A stretch of 14,267 bases of DNA from Auritidibacter sp. Marseille-P8566. GTDB taxonomy: Bacteria > Bacteroidota > Bacteroidia > Flavobacteriales > Flavobacteriaceae. The first letter of the stretch is position 1; every line of letters begins with the position of its first letter. Position numbers and translations under genes: made by a program. Under the pieces are notes generated by a model, which was given only the letters and a program-made list of their open reading frames with translations, was not told where the DNA came from and ran no database searches. The stretch lies in assembly GCA_943325595.2 (NCBI GenBank), contig CALPQA020000013.1, positions 1 to 14,267 on the forward strand. The letters are read 5' to 3'. Below are positions 7,991 through 14,267 of the stretch, one piece after another.

Positions 7991-10093
7991 ATGAAAAAAA
8001 CTATTACATTAAAAATGCTGCTCATTTTACTTTGCTTTACTACTGCAAATCAAATATTTAGCCAAAAAAAGCAAGTTAAACAAACTCTCTTTGGCAAACC
8101 AGTAAATCAAAGAAATATTAATCCAGAAAATGGATACATAAGATGTGCATCTAAAGAATATGAAGATTATCTTCAAGAAAACAACCCTAAAAGACTAAAT
8201 AAAGAACAGTTTGAAGCTTGGTTAGGACCAATAATTGAAAAGCAAAAACAAGATGCAATAAATGGAAGAACCCCACAAACCGTTTTTAATATTCCTGTTG
8301 TTATTCACGTAATACACAATGGAGACGCTATTAATACTGTAGCTTCTCACACGGGCGAAAACATTTCTTATGCACAAGCCGTTTCTCAAATCACAGTAAT
8401 GAACCAAGATTACAGAAGGCTTATCGGAACACCGGGAAATGGTTCAACGGGCTACAATTTAGGTGTTGATTGTGAGGTAAATTTTTGTTTAGCTCAAAGG
8501 GATCCTTTTGGAAATGCAAGTGACGGAGTTGATCGTGTAAATTTAGGAAGTGCTAGCTGGTCTGAAAGTGATATCAATACAATTGTTAAGCCCCAAACAC
8601 AATGGGATCCTACAAGGTATTTAAACATGTGGACTGTTCGATTTACTGACACTAGACTACTTGGTTACGCTCAGTTTCCTTCTCGTCCTACTACACTTCC
8701 TTCAAATACTCCTGGGCTTCAAGGATTAAGCACAAATGCAGGTAACTCAAATACTGATGGCGTAGTAGCAGGATATGATGTTTTTGGAACAATTACAGCA
8801 AACGATGGTTCATTTGTAATGAATTCTACCTATAATTTAGGACGAACAATGTCTCATGAAGTAGGACACTGGATTGGATTATATCACATTTGGGGAGACG
8901 ATGCGGTTTGTACTGCCGCAAATTCAACAACAGGTGATTATGTAGCGGATACACCTGATTCAAATATTGAAAATTATACTTGTGCAGTTGTTCAACACTG
9001 TACAGGTAATGATATGGTCGAAAACTATATGGATTATACCAACGATGCTTGTATGAATACTTTTACAGCAGGACAAAAAGCCAGAATGGTAGCTGTAATG
9101 ACAAATTGCCTTAATCGCAGTACGTTATCTTCATCAAATGGATGTACACCTGGCCAAGTTTTTGGCTTAGATGGAACTTTAAACACCGTAACTACTACAG
9201 TTGCTGGCTGTAGCAACGCTTATAGTGCAGCAGTAACTTTAATAAATAGAGGAACAACCACTTTAACTTCTGCCGAAATTACATATAATGTTGATGGTGG
9301 AACCAACCAAACTTACAACTGGACTGGGAGCATCGCAACGGGTGTTTCTGCTATTGTAACAATAAACGGCACAGCAACTTCTGGTGCTCATAATTTTAAC
9401 GCAACGCTTACAAAAGTAAATTCAGTGTTAGATCAAAATACAACTAACAATGCTTTCGTTAAACCTTTTGAAATAGCTCCAAATCACAATGCAACTGATG
9501 TTGTATTTAACTTGCAGAAAGATTTATATGCTGCTGAAACTAGTTGGAATCTAAAAAATAGTGCTGGAACAATTTTGTACAGTAGCACAACTTATACTAG
9601 TGTAGGTGGAACAAACACTAGCTTAATTCCTGCTTTATTAACTCAAAACTGGACACTTCCAACAAATGATTGTTATACATTTACAATCAATGATTCCTAT
9701 TCTGATGGTATTTGTTGTACTTACGGAAATGGTTATTATAATATTAAATCTACAAATGGACTAGTTACATTAGCATCAGGATCTTTATTTGCTGCATCAG
9801 AGGTTAAAAACTTTGGAATAAACTTATTAGAAAACAATACTTTTGAAACTCCAAATAGTATTTATGTTTATCCAAATCCAACAAAAGGAATATTAAACAT
9901 ATCGGTACCAAATGATTTTGGATTGCCAAATAATTTTACAATTACTAATTATTTAGGACAAACCATTCAACACAAAGTGGTGAGTTCTGAAAATGATTTA
10001 ACAATAAATACTTCAGCATTTAGCAAAGGTGTTTATTTTATTACTGTTGAAAAAGGAAACGAGAAAAAAATAGTACGTTTCGTAAAAGAATAG
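7991..10093 (+). CDS. Secreted M43/pappalysin-like zinc metalloprotease with T9SS sorting domain
   Basis: A 700-aa extracellular protease. The signal peptide (about 1-24, MKKTITLKML then a hydrophobic core, ending IFSQ) is followed by a short prosegment (25-98). The M43 catalytic domain (about 99-375) starts at FNIPVVIHVIHN and carries HEVGHWIGLYH at 289-299, i.e. HExxHxxGxxH with E290 catalytic, followed by WGDD, Cys-rich segments (307, 331, 337, 354) and a Met-turn ENYMDYT (344-350), all hallmarks of this family. A CARDB-type Ig-like domain follows (about 385-495), then a module with CYTFTINDSYSDGICC (561-576) and paired glycine-rich strands (about 500-612), and a T9SS type A domain (about 622-700, with YVYPNPTKG). 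ATG 7991 is preferred to TTG 7961 because it gives a proper signal peptide and follows the -7 box. Probably a nutrient-scavenging protease; substrate unknown. Confidence 0.9.
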   Translation: MKKTITLKMLLILLCFTTANQIFSQKKQVKQTLFGKPVNQRNINPENGYIRCASKEYEDYLQENNPKRLNKEQFEAWLGPIIEKQKQDAINGRTPQTVFNIPVVIHVIHNGDAINTVASHTGENISYAQAVSQITVMNQDYRRLIGTPGNGSTGYNLGVDCEVNFCLAQRDPFGNASDGVDRVNLGSASWSESDINTIVKPQTQWDPTRYLNMWTVRFTDTRLLGYAQFPSRPTTLPSNTPGLQGLSTNAGNSNTDGVVAGYDVFGTITANDGSFVMNSTYNLGRTMSHEVGHWIGLYHIWGDDAVCTAANSTTGDYVADTPDSNIENYTCAVVQHCTGNDMVENYMDYTNDACMNTFTAGQKARMVAVMTNCLNRSTLSSSNGCTPGQVFGLDGTLNTVTTTVAGCSNAYSAAVTLINRGTTTLTSAEITYNVDGGTNQTYNWTGSIATGVSAIVTINGTATSGAHNFNATLTKVNSVLDQNTTNNAFVKPFEIAPNHNATDVVFNLQKDLYAAETSWNLKNSAGTILYSSTTYTSVGGTNTSLIPALLTQNWTLPTNDCYTFTINDSYSDGICCTYGNGYYNIKSTNGLVTLASGSLFAASEVKNFGINLLENNTFETPNSIYVYPNPTKGILNISVPNDFGLPNNFTITNYLGQTIQHKVVSSENDLTINTSAFSKGVYFITVEKGNEKKIVRFVKE
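9860..10090 (+). other. T9SS type A C-terminal sorting domain of the M43 protease
   Basis: Residues 624-700 show IYVYPNPTKG, the central NYLGQTIQ strand, KGVYFITVEKG, and the ending KKIVRFVKE, the standard layout of this secretion signal. Its C-terminal pattern parallels that of the divergent protease, although the rest of the two proteins differ. Confidence 0.92.
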
Positions 10094-10118
10094 TTTTATT
10101 TCAAATAATAAAGGATTA

Positions 10119-10149
10119 GGGGGTTGAATTTGTTCAATCCCCTTTTTTT
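10119..10149 (+). terminator. Rho-independent terminator after the M43 protease gene
   Basis: A 10-bp stem (10119-10128 with 10133-10142, one G-U pair) closed by a TTTG tetraloop and followed by seven T residues. It lies 25 nt after the protease stop and just ahead of the ribF promoter. Confidence 0.9.
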
Positions 10150-10166
10150 ATGTGCAATTATTAACA

Positions 10167-10174
10167 TAAATTTG
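10167..10174 (+). promoter_or_regulatory. Candidate -7 box for ribF
   Basis: TAAATTTG matches TAnnTTTG and ends 23 nt before the TTG start. It lies immediately after the upstream terminator, so ribF appears to be an independent unit with a very short leader and no room for an FMN riboswitch. Confidence 0.5.
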
Positions 10175-10197
10175 CAACTTTATAAAAACTCAATTTC

Positions 10198-11139
10198 TTG
10201 AAAATTTTCGCCTCTATTTCCGATTTTAAATCCGCTAAAAAAACCATCCTTACGTTAGGTACTTTTGACGGTGTGCATGTGGGGCACCAAAAAATAATTC
10301 AGAAATTAATTCAAAATGCTTCCGATTACAATTGTGAAAGTTTAATCTTAACTTTTTTTCCACACCCAAGAATGGTTCTGCAAGAAGGTTCTGACATAAA
10401 ACTTCTAAATACAATTGATGAAAAAAGTTCTTTACTAGAAAAAATGGGATTAGACAATTTAATAATCCATCCTTTCGATAAGGAATTTTCTAGGTTAACT
10501 GCCGAAGAATTTGTGAAAACAATATTGGTAGACGCCCTAAATATTCAGAAAATCATTATTGGCTATGACCATCGTTTTGGAAGAAACCGATCGGCTAACA
10601 TTGACGATTTAATACTTTATGGCAAACAATATAATTTTGAAGTAGAGCAAATTTCTGCCCAAGAAATTGACGATGTTTCGATAAGTTCTACCAAAATTAG
10701 GAATGCAATTCTGGAAGGAAATATGGCTTTGGCTAATGAGTATTTGGGATATAGTTATATTATAAACGGTACAGTCATAAAAGGAAAGCAATTAGGAAGA
10801 ACGATAGGTTTTCCAACTGCAAATCTGAAAATAGAAGAAGATTACAAACTTATTCCAAAAATTGGTGTGTATATTGTGAAAAGTACCATCAATCAGAATA
10901 CAGTTTTTGGAGTAATGAATATTGGGACAAATCCAACTGTAAATGGTGAAGATTTATCAATCGAGGTTCACTTTATTGATTTTGATGCCGATTTATACAA
11001 CTCAAAAATAGAAATTTCTGTTGTTGAAAGAATTCGGGGCGAGCAAAAATTTGACTCCATCGAATTATTAAAATTACAAATTCAAAAAGATAAAGAAACT
11101 GCCATTTCTTTCATCGCACAAACTACAAAACCGTTATAA
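10198..11139 (+). CDS. ribF: Bifunctional riboflavin kinase / FAD synthetase
   Basis: Makes FMN from riboflavin and ATP, then FAD from FMN and ATP. The 313-aa length is normal. The N-terminal nucleotidyltransferase-type FAD synthetase domain (1-165) carries GTFDGVHVGH (21-30), FFPHPR (53-58), GYDHRFGRNR (122-131) and the ISSTKIR motif (162-168). The C-terminal riboflavin kinase domain (about 180-310) carries the GRTIGFPTAN signature (200-209, Mg-ATP binding), NIGTNPT (241-247) and the conserved acidic residue in IEVHFID (255-261). The start is TTG: an in-frame stop at 10183-10185 leaves no upstream ATG, and the next in-frame ATG lies well inside the catalytic domain. It converges on the fabH-type gene with 10 bp between stops. 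Confidence 0.95.
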   Translation: MKIFASISDFKSAKKTILTLGTFDGVHVGHQKIIQKLIQNASDYNCESLILTFFPHPRMVLQEGSDIKLLNTIDEKSSLLEKMGLDNLIIHPFDKEFSRLTAEEFVKTILVDALNIQKIIIGYDHRFGRNRSANIDDLILYGKQYNFEVEQISAQEIDDVSISSTKIRNAILEGNMALANEYLGYSYIINGTVIKGKQLGRTIGFPTANLKIEEDYKLIPKIGVYIVKSTINQNTVFGVMNIGTNPTVNGEDLSIEVHFIDFDADLYNSKIEISVVERIRGEQKFDSIELLKLQIQKDKETAISFIAQTTKPL

Positions 11140-11149
11140 ATAGCTTAAC

Positions 11150-12157
11150 TTACCATTTTATAATTGCACTTGCCCAAGTAAATCCACTTCCAAAAGCAGC
11201 CAAAACTACCGTATCGCCTGATTTGATTTTACCTTGTTCCCAAGCTTCAGTCAAAGCAATTGGAATAGACGCTGCTGTTGTATTTCCATATTTTTGAATG
11301 TTATTAAAAACTTGATTGTCAGTTAAACCAAATTTCTTTTGGATGAATTGTGCTATTCTCAAATTGGCCTGGTGCGGAATCAACATGTCAATATCTGAAA
11401 CTTCTAAATTATTGGCTTGCAACGCTTCGTTAATGACTTCACTGAAACGTACCACCGCATTTTTAAACACAAATTGACCGTTCATATAGGGGAAATAGCT
11501 TTCGTCATTTGGATCATTATCAGCAATAATATCTGTAATCCAACGCCCTCCCATTCCTGGAGCTTTAACCACTAATTCCTCAGCATGTTGCCCTTCAGAA
11601 TGCAAATGTGTTGATAAAATTCCTTTCGTCAAATCTTCTTCCCGACTCAAAACAGCTGCTCCTGCCCCATCACCAAAAATAACTGAAACCCCACGACCAC
11701 GAGTAGTCATGTCCAATCCTGTAGATTGAATTTCGGAACCAATTACCAAAATATTTTTATACATTCCTGTTTTTATGTATTGATCGGCAACAGATAAAGC
11801 GTAAACAAAACCCGAACACTGGTTTCTAACATCCAACGCACCCACGGTTCTCAATCCTAAATCTCTTTGCACCAAAACTCCAGGTCCAGGAAAATAATAA
11901 TCGGGACTTAAAGTAGCAAAAACAACAAAATCAATAGCATCATTAGAAAGTCCGGAACGTTCAATGGCTATTTTAGCAGCTTTCACACCCATAGAAGTTG
12001 TTGTATCTTGTCCTTTAATAATATGACGACGCTCTTGAATACCAGTTCGTTCTTGAATCCACTCATCATTGGTATCGATAATTTTTGACAAATCATCGTT
12101 GGTCACTATATTTTCTGGAACATAAAAACCCAATCCTGTTATTTTAGAATGATACAT
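11150..12157 (-). CDS. fabH: Beta-ketoacyl-ACP synthase III (FabH family)
   Basis: Thiolase-fold condensing enzyme that joins an acyl-CoA primer to malonyl-ACP to start fatty acid (or a related acyl chain) synthesis. The product is 335 aa. The catalytic triad is visible: C114 in RNQCSGF (111-117), H262 in PHQANLR (261-267) and N292 in GNTTAAS (291-297). Also present are the family N-terminal segment DTNDEWIQERTGI (28-40) and the C-terminal FGSGFTWASAII (322-333). It is not next to plsX/rpmF, where the housekeeping fabH usually lies, so it may be a second KAS III with a different primer. It lies 83 nt downstream of the ABC ATPase gene on the same strand. A weak box (TACTTTAG, complement of 12190-12197) may give it its own promoter. 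Confidence 0.9.
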   Translation of the reverse strand: MYHSKITGLGFYVPENIVTNDDLSKIIDTNDEWIQERTGIQERRHIIKGQDTTTSMGVKAAKIAIERSGLSNDAIDFVVFATLSPDYYFPGPGVLVQRDLGLRTVGALDVRNQCSGFVYALSVADQYIKTGMYKNILVIGSEIQSTGLDMTTRGRGVSVIFGDGAGAAVLSREEDLTKGILSTHLHSEGQHAEELVVKAPGMGGRWITDIIADNDPNDESYFPYMNGQFVFKNAVVRFSEVINEALQANNLEVSDIDMLIPHQANLRIAQFIQKKFGLTDNQVFNNIQKYGNTTAASIPIALTEAWEQGKIKSGDTVVLAAFGSGFTWASAIIKW

Positions 12158-12240
12158 AGTTGCTGGAATTAGTTGTTGTAATTTGTACGCTAAAGTAATG
12201 ATAGTTTTCAGTAATTAGGAAACATCCCTAGAAAAATTTT

Positions 12241-13182
12241 CTAAATCCCTAAGGAAACCTCTACATTAACTTCCAATTCCGAATTGTGGTCAAAGAAAAT
12301 TACGTTTCTATTGGCAACAGCCTTAATTAAATAGTGACTTCCTTTAAAATAAGATTGTTTCACGACTGCCTTTAATGCCCCGTTATCTGTAATTTTCAAT
12401 TGGTGAGGATACAATAAAAGCGTCTCGTCTTCACCTTCAATATCGGAGAATTGCGACTTTTTCAATTCATTAACTTCACCAAAAAGAGAGGCAATGTATT
12501 TATTTGAAGGTTTTTTATATAATGCTAAAGAATTTGCTTTGGCTATTACTTCTCCGTCTTGCAAAACAATCGTTTCCTCTGCAAATGAAAGGGAATCCGT
12601 GCTGTCATGAGTAGCAACAATGCACGTAATTTCTCTTGATTTCAAGTAGGCGAATAAATTTCTGCGCAATGCATTTTTTCTAAAATTATCAATTTGGCTG
12701 AACGGTTCGTCTAATAATAAAACTTCTGGTTCCAATGCCAAAACTCTTGCCAAAGCGACTCTTTGCTGTTGACCGCCGCTAAGATATTTTGCTTTTACAT
12801 TAGCAAAATCAGACATTTCAACAATTTCTAATAATTCTTGAATGCGTTGTTGTTTTTTCTCAATGTTTACGTTGGAAAGGTATTTTCCTACATTTTCGGC
12901 AACCGTAATATAGGGCATCAAATCGAAATCCTGAGAAAGATATTTCATGAATGACATTCCGGGAACCAAATTAAATTTTGTTCCCAAAACTTCGGTTTCC
13001 TCCCAAAAAATTTGTCCTTCGTCTAAATCATACAATCCATAAATCAATTTTAGCAGCGTACTTTTTCCGCAACCACTTTCGCCAATAATAGCAATGTTTT
13101 GTCCTTTTTGGATTGTGAAATTCATTAGTTTTATGACTTTTTTATTGTCATAACTAAAAGAAATATTTTGTACTTGAAGCAT
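12241..13182 (-). CDS. ABC transporter ATP-binding protein with C-terminal TOBE-like region, no adjacent permease
   Basis: A complete ABC ATPase in 313 aa: Walker A GESGCGKST (34-42), Q-loop Q84, signature LSGGQ (134-138), Walker B VLLLDEP (154-160) and switch His192 (VATHDS). The ATPase core ends near 235. The remainder (about 255-313, beginning LLLYPHQLKI) looks like the TOBE-type extension of importer ATPases of the CysA/PotA/FbpC class, which sense or bind small ligands. No permease or binding protein is encoded in this window, so the cargo is unknown; the partner is either distant or the protein acts otherwise. The start is ATG 13182, with a TATCTTTG box 37 nt upstream. It could be cotranscribed with the downstream fabH-type gene. 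Confidence 0.88.
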   Translation of the reverse strand: MLQVQNISFSYDNKKVIKLMNFTIQKGQNIAIIGESGCGKSTLLKLIYGLYDLDEGQIFWEETEVLGTKFNLVPGMSFMKYLSQDFDLMPYITVAENVGKYLSNVNIEKKQQRIQELLEIVEMSDFANVKAKYLSGGQQQRVALARVLALEPEVLLLDEPFSQIDNFRKNALRRNLFAYLKSREITCIVATHDSTDSLSFAEETIVLQDGEVIAKANSLALYKKPSNKYIASLFGEVNELKKSQFSDIEGEDETLLLYPHQLKITDNGALKAVVKQSYFKGSHYLIKAVANRNVIFFDHNSELEVNVEVSLGI

Positions 13183-13219
13183 AAATTAAATTAGAAGTGA
13201 TACTAGAAAATTAGTTGTG

Positions 13220-13227
13220 CAAAGATA
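13220..13227 (-). promoter_or_regulatory. Candidate -7 box for the ABC ATPase gene
   Basis: Minus-strand TATCTTTG matches TAnnTTTG exactly and ends 37 nt before the ATG. It suggests the ATPase is transcribed separately from the alkyltransferase-like gene that ends 103 nt upstream. Confidence 0.45.
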
Positions 13228-13285
13228 ACTTAAAGTATAAAAATAGGAGGTCCTTTTTAAAATAAAACCAATTAATTAATACTAG

Positions 13286-13618
13286 TTATTTATCCATTTC
13301 AGGCATCCAAAAATGCTTGTCAAAATCAATAATTTGATTGTCAATCACCTCGATTCCTTCGCTTTCAAGTAATTGCTGCATGAGATTGGTTCCATCAAAA
13401 TGGTGTTTTCCTGTAAGCAAACCCTTTCTGTTGACAACACGGTGTGCAGGGACATCTTCCATATTATGTGAAGCATTCATTGCCCAACCTACCATTCTTG
13501 CCGAACGAACTGCCCCAAGAACTTTGGCAATAGCGCCATAGGAAGTGACTTTCCCATAAGGAATTTGTTTGGCAACAGCATAAACGCGTTCAAAAAAATT
13601 ATCGTTTTTGTCGGTCAT
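13286..13618 (-). CDS. Alkyltransferase-like (ATL) protein, MGMT family without the catalytic cysteine
   Basis: A 110-aa DNA-binding-domain-only member of the O6-alkylguanine-DNA alkyltransferase family. The fold markers are PYGKVTSYGAIAKVLG (20-35, first helices), ARMVGWAM (40-47, with R41 in the place of the arginine finger that flips the damaged base) and PAHRVV (57-62). The active-site Cys of the usual PCHR motif is Ala58, so it cannot transfer the alkyl group. Known ATL proteins instead bind O6-alkylguanine and hand the lesion to nucleotide excision repair. The N-terminal domain of Ada/Ogt-type enzymes is absent. Its ATG lies one base after the stop of the LysE-family gene, so the two are almost certainly cotranscribed and perhaps translationally coupled. 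Confidence 0.88.
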   Translation of the reverse strand: MTDKNDNFFERVYAVAKQIPYGKVTSYGAIAKVLGAVRSARMVGWAMNASHNMEDVPAHRVVNRKGLLTGKHHFDGTNLMQQLLESEGIEVIDNQIIDFDKHFWMPEMDK

Positions 13619-13619
13619 C

Positions 13620-14255
13620 CTAAATCCAGTAGCTTTTAATGAGTTTCAAAAAAGTAATTATAGAAACCAATCCTGTTATAGACCCAATGATATAATTTCC
13701 TTTATCCATCAAAAAGGAGCTTTGATTTTCCTGCTTTTTAAAAAACAGAATATAAAGGTAAAAAACCAGAAACGACCCCAAAACTACTCCGGAAACAAAA
13801 GCATAAATGAAAAATTTATCGAAAAAGAAATAGCCGTAAGCCGATAAAGAAACGCTTACAAAAACGTAGTATGGTACGGGAAATAAATTTAATGACGAAA
13901 GCAACATTCCTAGAAAAAACCGACTCGTTTTACTGTGAATTTTTATTTCTTGTTTGATTTTCTTAGGCTTCTTAGCTGTCCAAAAAAAATAAAATGTCAA
14001 TCCAATGAATAATACCAAGCCGATTTCTTGTAGTATATCGATGATATCTTGTCGGCTGTAAATAAATTTGGCAAATAAAATGGCAATATACGTTTGAATA
14101 AAAACAATAACCGTGGCACCAATAGCAAATGAAATTGCTTCGTTTCTACCGTCTTTTAGGCTCACTTTTGCAGCCGTCATATTGATTAAACCTGGCGGCA
14201 TAATTCCAATAGACGCAATTACAAAACCTAGCAAAAGGGGGAGTAGTAATTCCAA
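13620..14255 (-). CDS. LysE/RhtB-family membrane exporter
   Basis: A 211-aa integral membrane protein with about six hydrophobic helices (roughly 3-25, 42-65, 74-92, 113-137, 145-170, 188-207). The first helix ends in the family's Pro-rich turn GIMPPGLINM (17-26), followed by AAKVSLKDGRN (28-38), the region where LysE/RhtB proteins carry a conserved Gly-Arg. The family exports amino acids or derivatives; the substrate cannot be told here. The start is TTG 14255: an in-frame TAA lies two codons upstream (14259-14261) and the next Met is residue 19, inside helix 1. Its stop is one base from the alkyltransferase-like start, forming a two-gene operon. Confidence 0.8.
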   Translation of the reverse strand: MELLLPLLLGFVIASIGIMPPGLINMTAAKVSLKDGRNEAISFAIGATVIVFIQTYIAILFAKFIYSRQDIIDILQEIGLVLFIGLTFYFFWTAKKPKKIKQEIKIHSKTSRFFLGMLLSSLNLFPVPYYVFVSVSLSAYGYFFFDKFFIYAFVSGVVLGSFLVFYLYILFFKKQENQSSFLMDKGNYIIGSITGLVSIITFLKLIKSYWI

Positions 14256-14267
14256 ATTTTATTTGAT

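Noticed and set aside
10094..10197. FMN riboswitch ahead of ribF
   Set aside because: The space is taken up by the upstream terminator and the promoter box, leaving a leader of about 20 nt.
12229..12243. TAGAAAA/TTTTCTA palindrome at the end of the ABC ATPase gene as a terminator
   Set aside because: The stem is almost purely A/T with a one-base spacer, and it overlaps the stop codon; too weak to call.
13238..13258. AGG/CCT hairpin with A/T flanks after the alkyltransferase-like gene
   Set aside because: Only three G-C pairs plus a bulged A/T stem; it could be a weak terminator but is not distinguishable from chance.

Overview
The window looks like a chromosomal segment of a Flavobacterium-like Bacteroidota. 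The evidence is low GC, two secreted proteases ending in type IX secretion (T9SS) sorting domains, no Shine-Dalgarno-like sites before most starts, and Bacteroidota-type -7 boxes (TAnnTTTG) 15-40 nt ahead of most starts. The gene content is mostly ordinary core or near-core metabolism. I found no phage, IS element, CRISPR array, tRNA, rRNA or dedicated defence system.

Layout. (1) 1-883: the first 16 codons of a leftward gene running off the left edge, an AT-rich gap, then a clearly decayed rightward pseudogene of a small four-helix DMT_6/DUF486 membrane protein (424-791). (2) 884-4315: a type II NADH dehydrogenase (+) convergent with kynurenine 3-monooxygenase (-), then a divergent flavin reductase-family protein (+). 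(3) 4325-10149: two secreted zinc metalloproteases transcribed divergently from a 195-bp region. One is a 1136-aa reprolysin-like enzyme with FN3-like and P domains; the other is a 700-aa M43/pappalysin-like enzyme. Both end in T9SS type A domains. Strong hairpin terminators bound this block on both sides. (4) 10198-14267: ribF (+) convergent with a FabH-type ketoacyl-ACP synthase III (-). Upstream of the latter lie a lone ABC ATPase (-), then a tight pair of an alkyltransferase-like protein and a LysE-family exporter (-).

How the genes fit together. Four genes are flavin-linked (NDH-2, KMO, flavin reductase, RibF), but they sit in separate transcription units, so this may be coincidence. KMO points to de novo NAD synthesis from tryptophan, with NDH-2 using NADH at the membrane; the other kynurenine-pathway genes are not here. 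The two proteases are probably extracellular nutrient-acquisition enzymes sharing a regulatory region.

The most notable observations are the multiply broken DUF486 gene, an NDH-2 whose quinone-site AQxAxQ motif reads ASVAIE, an alkyltransferase homologue with alanine in place of the catalytic cysteine, and the divergent T9SS protease pair. I do not see convincing evidence of a previously undescribed system.
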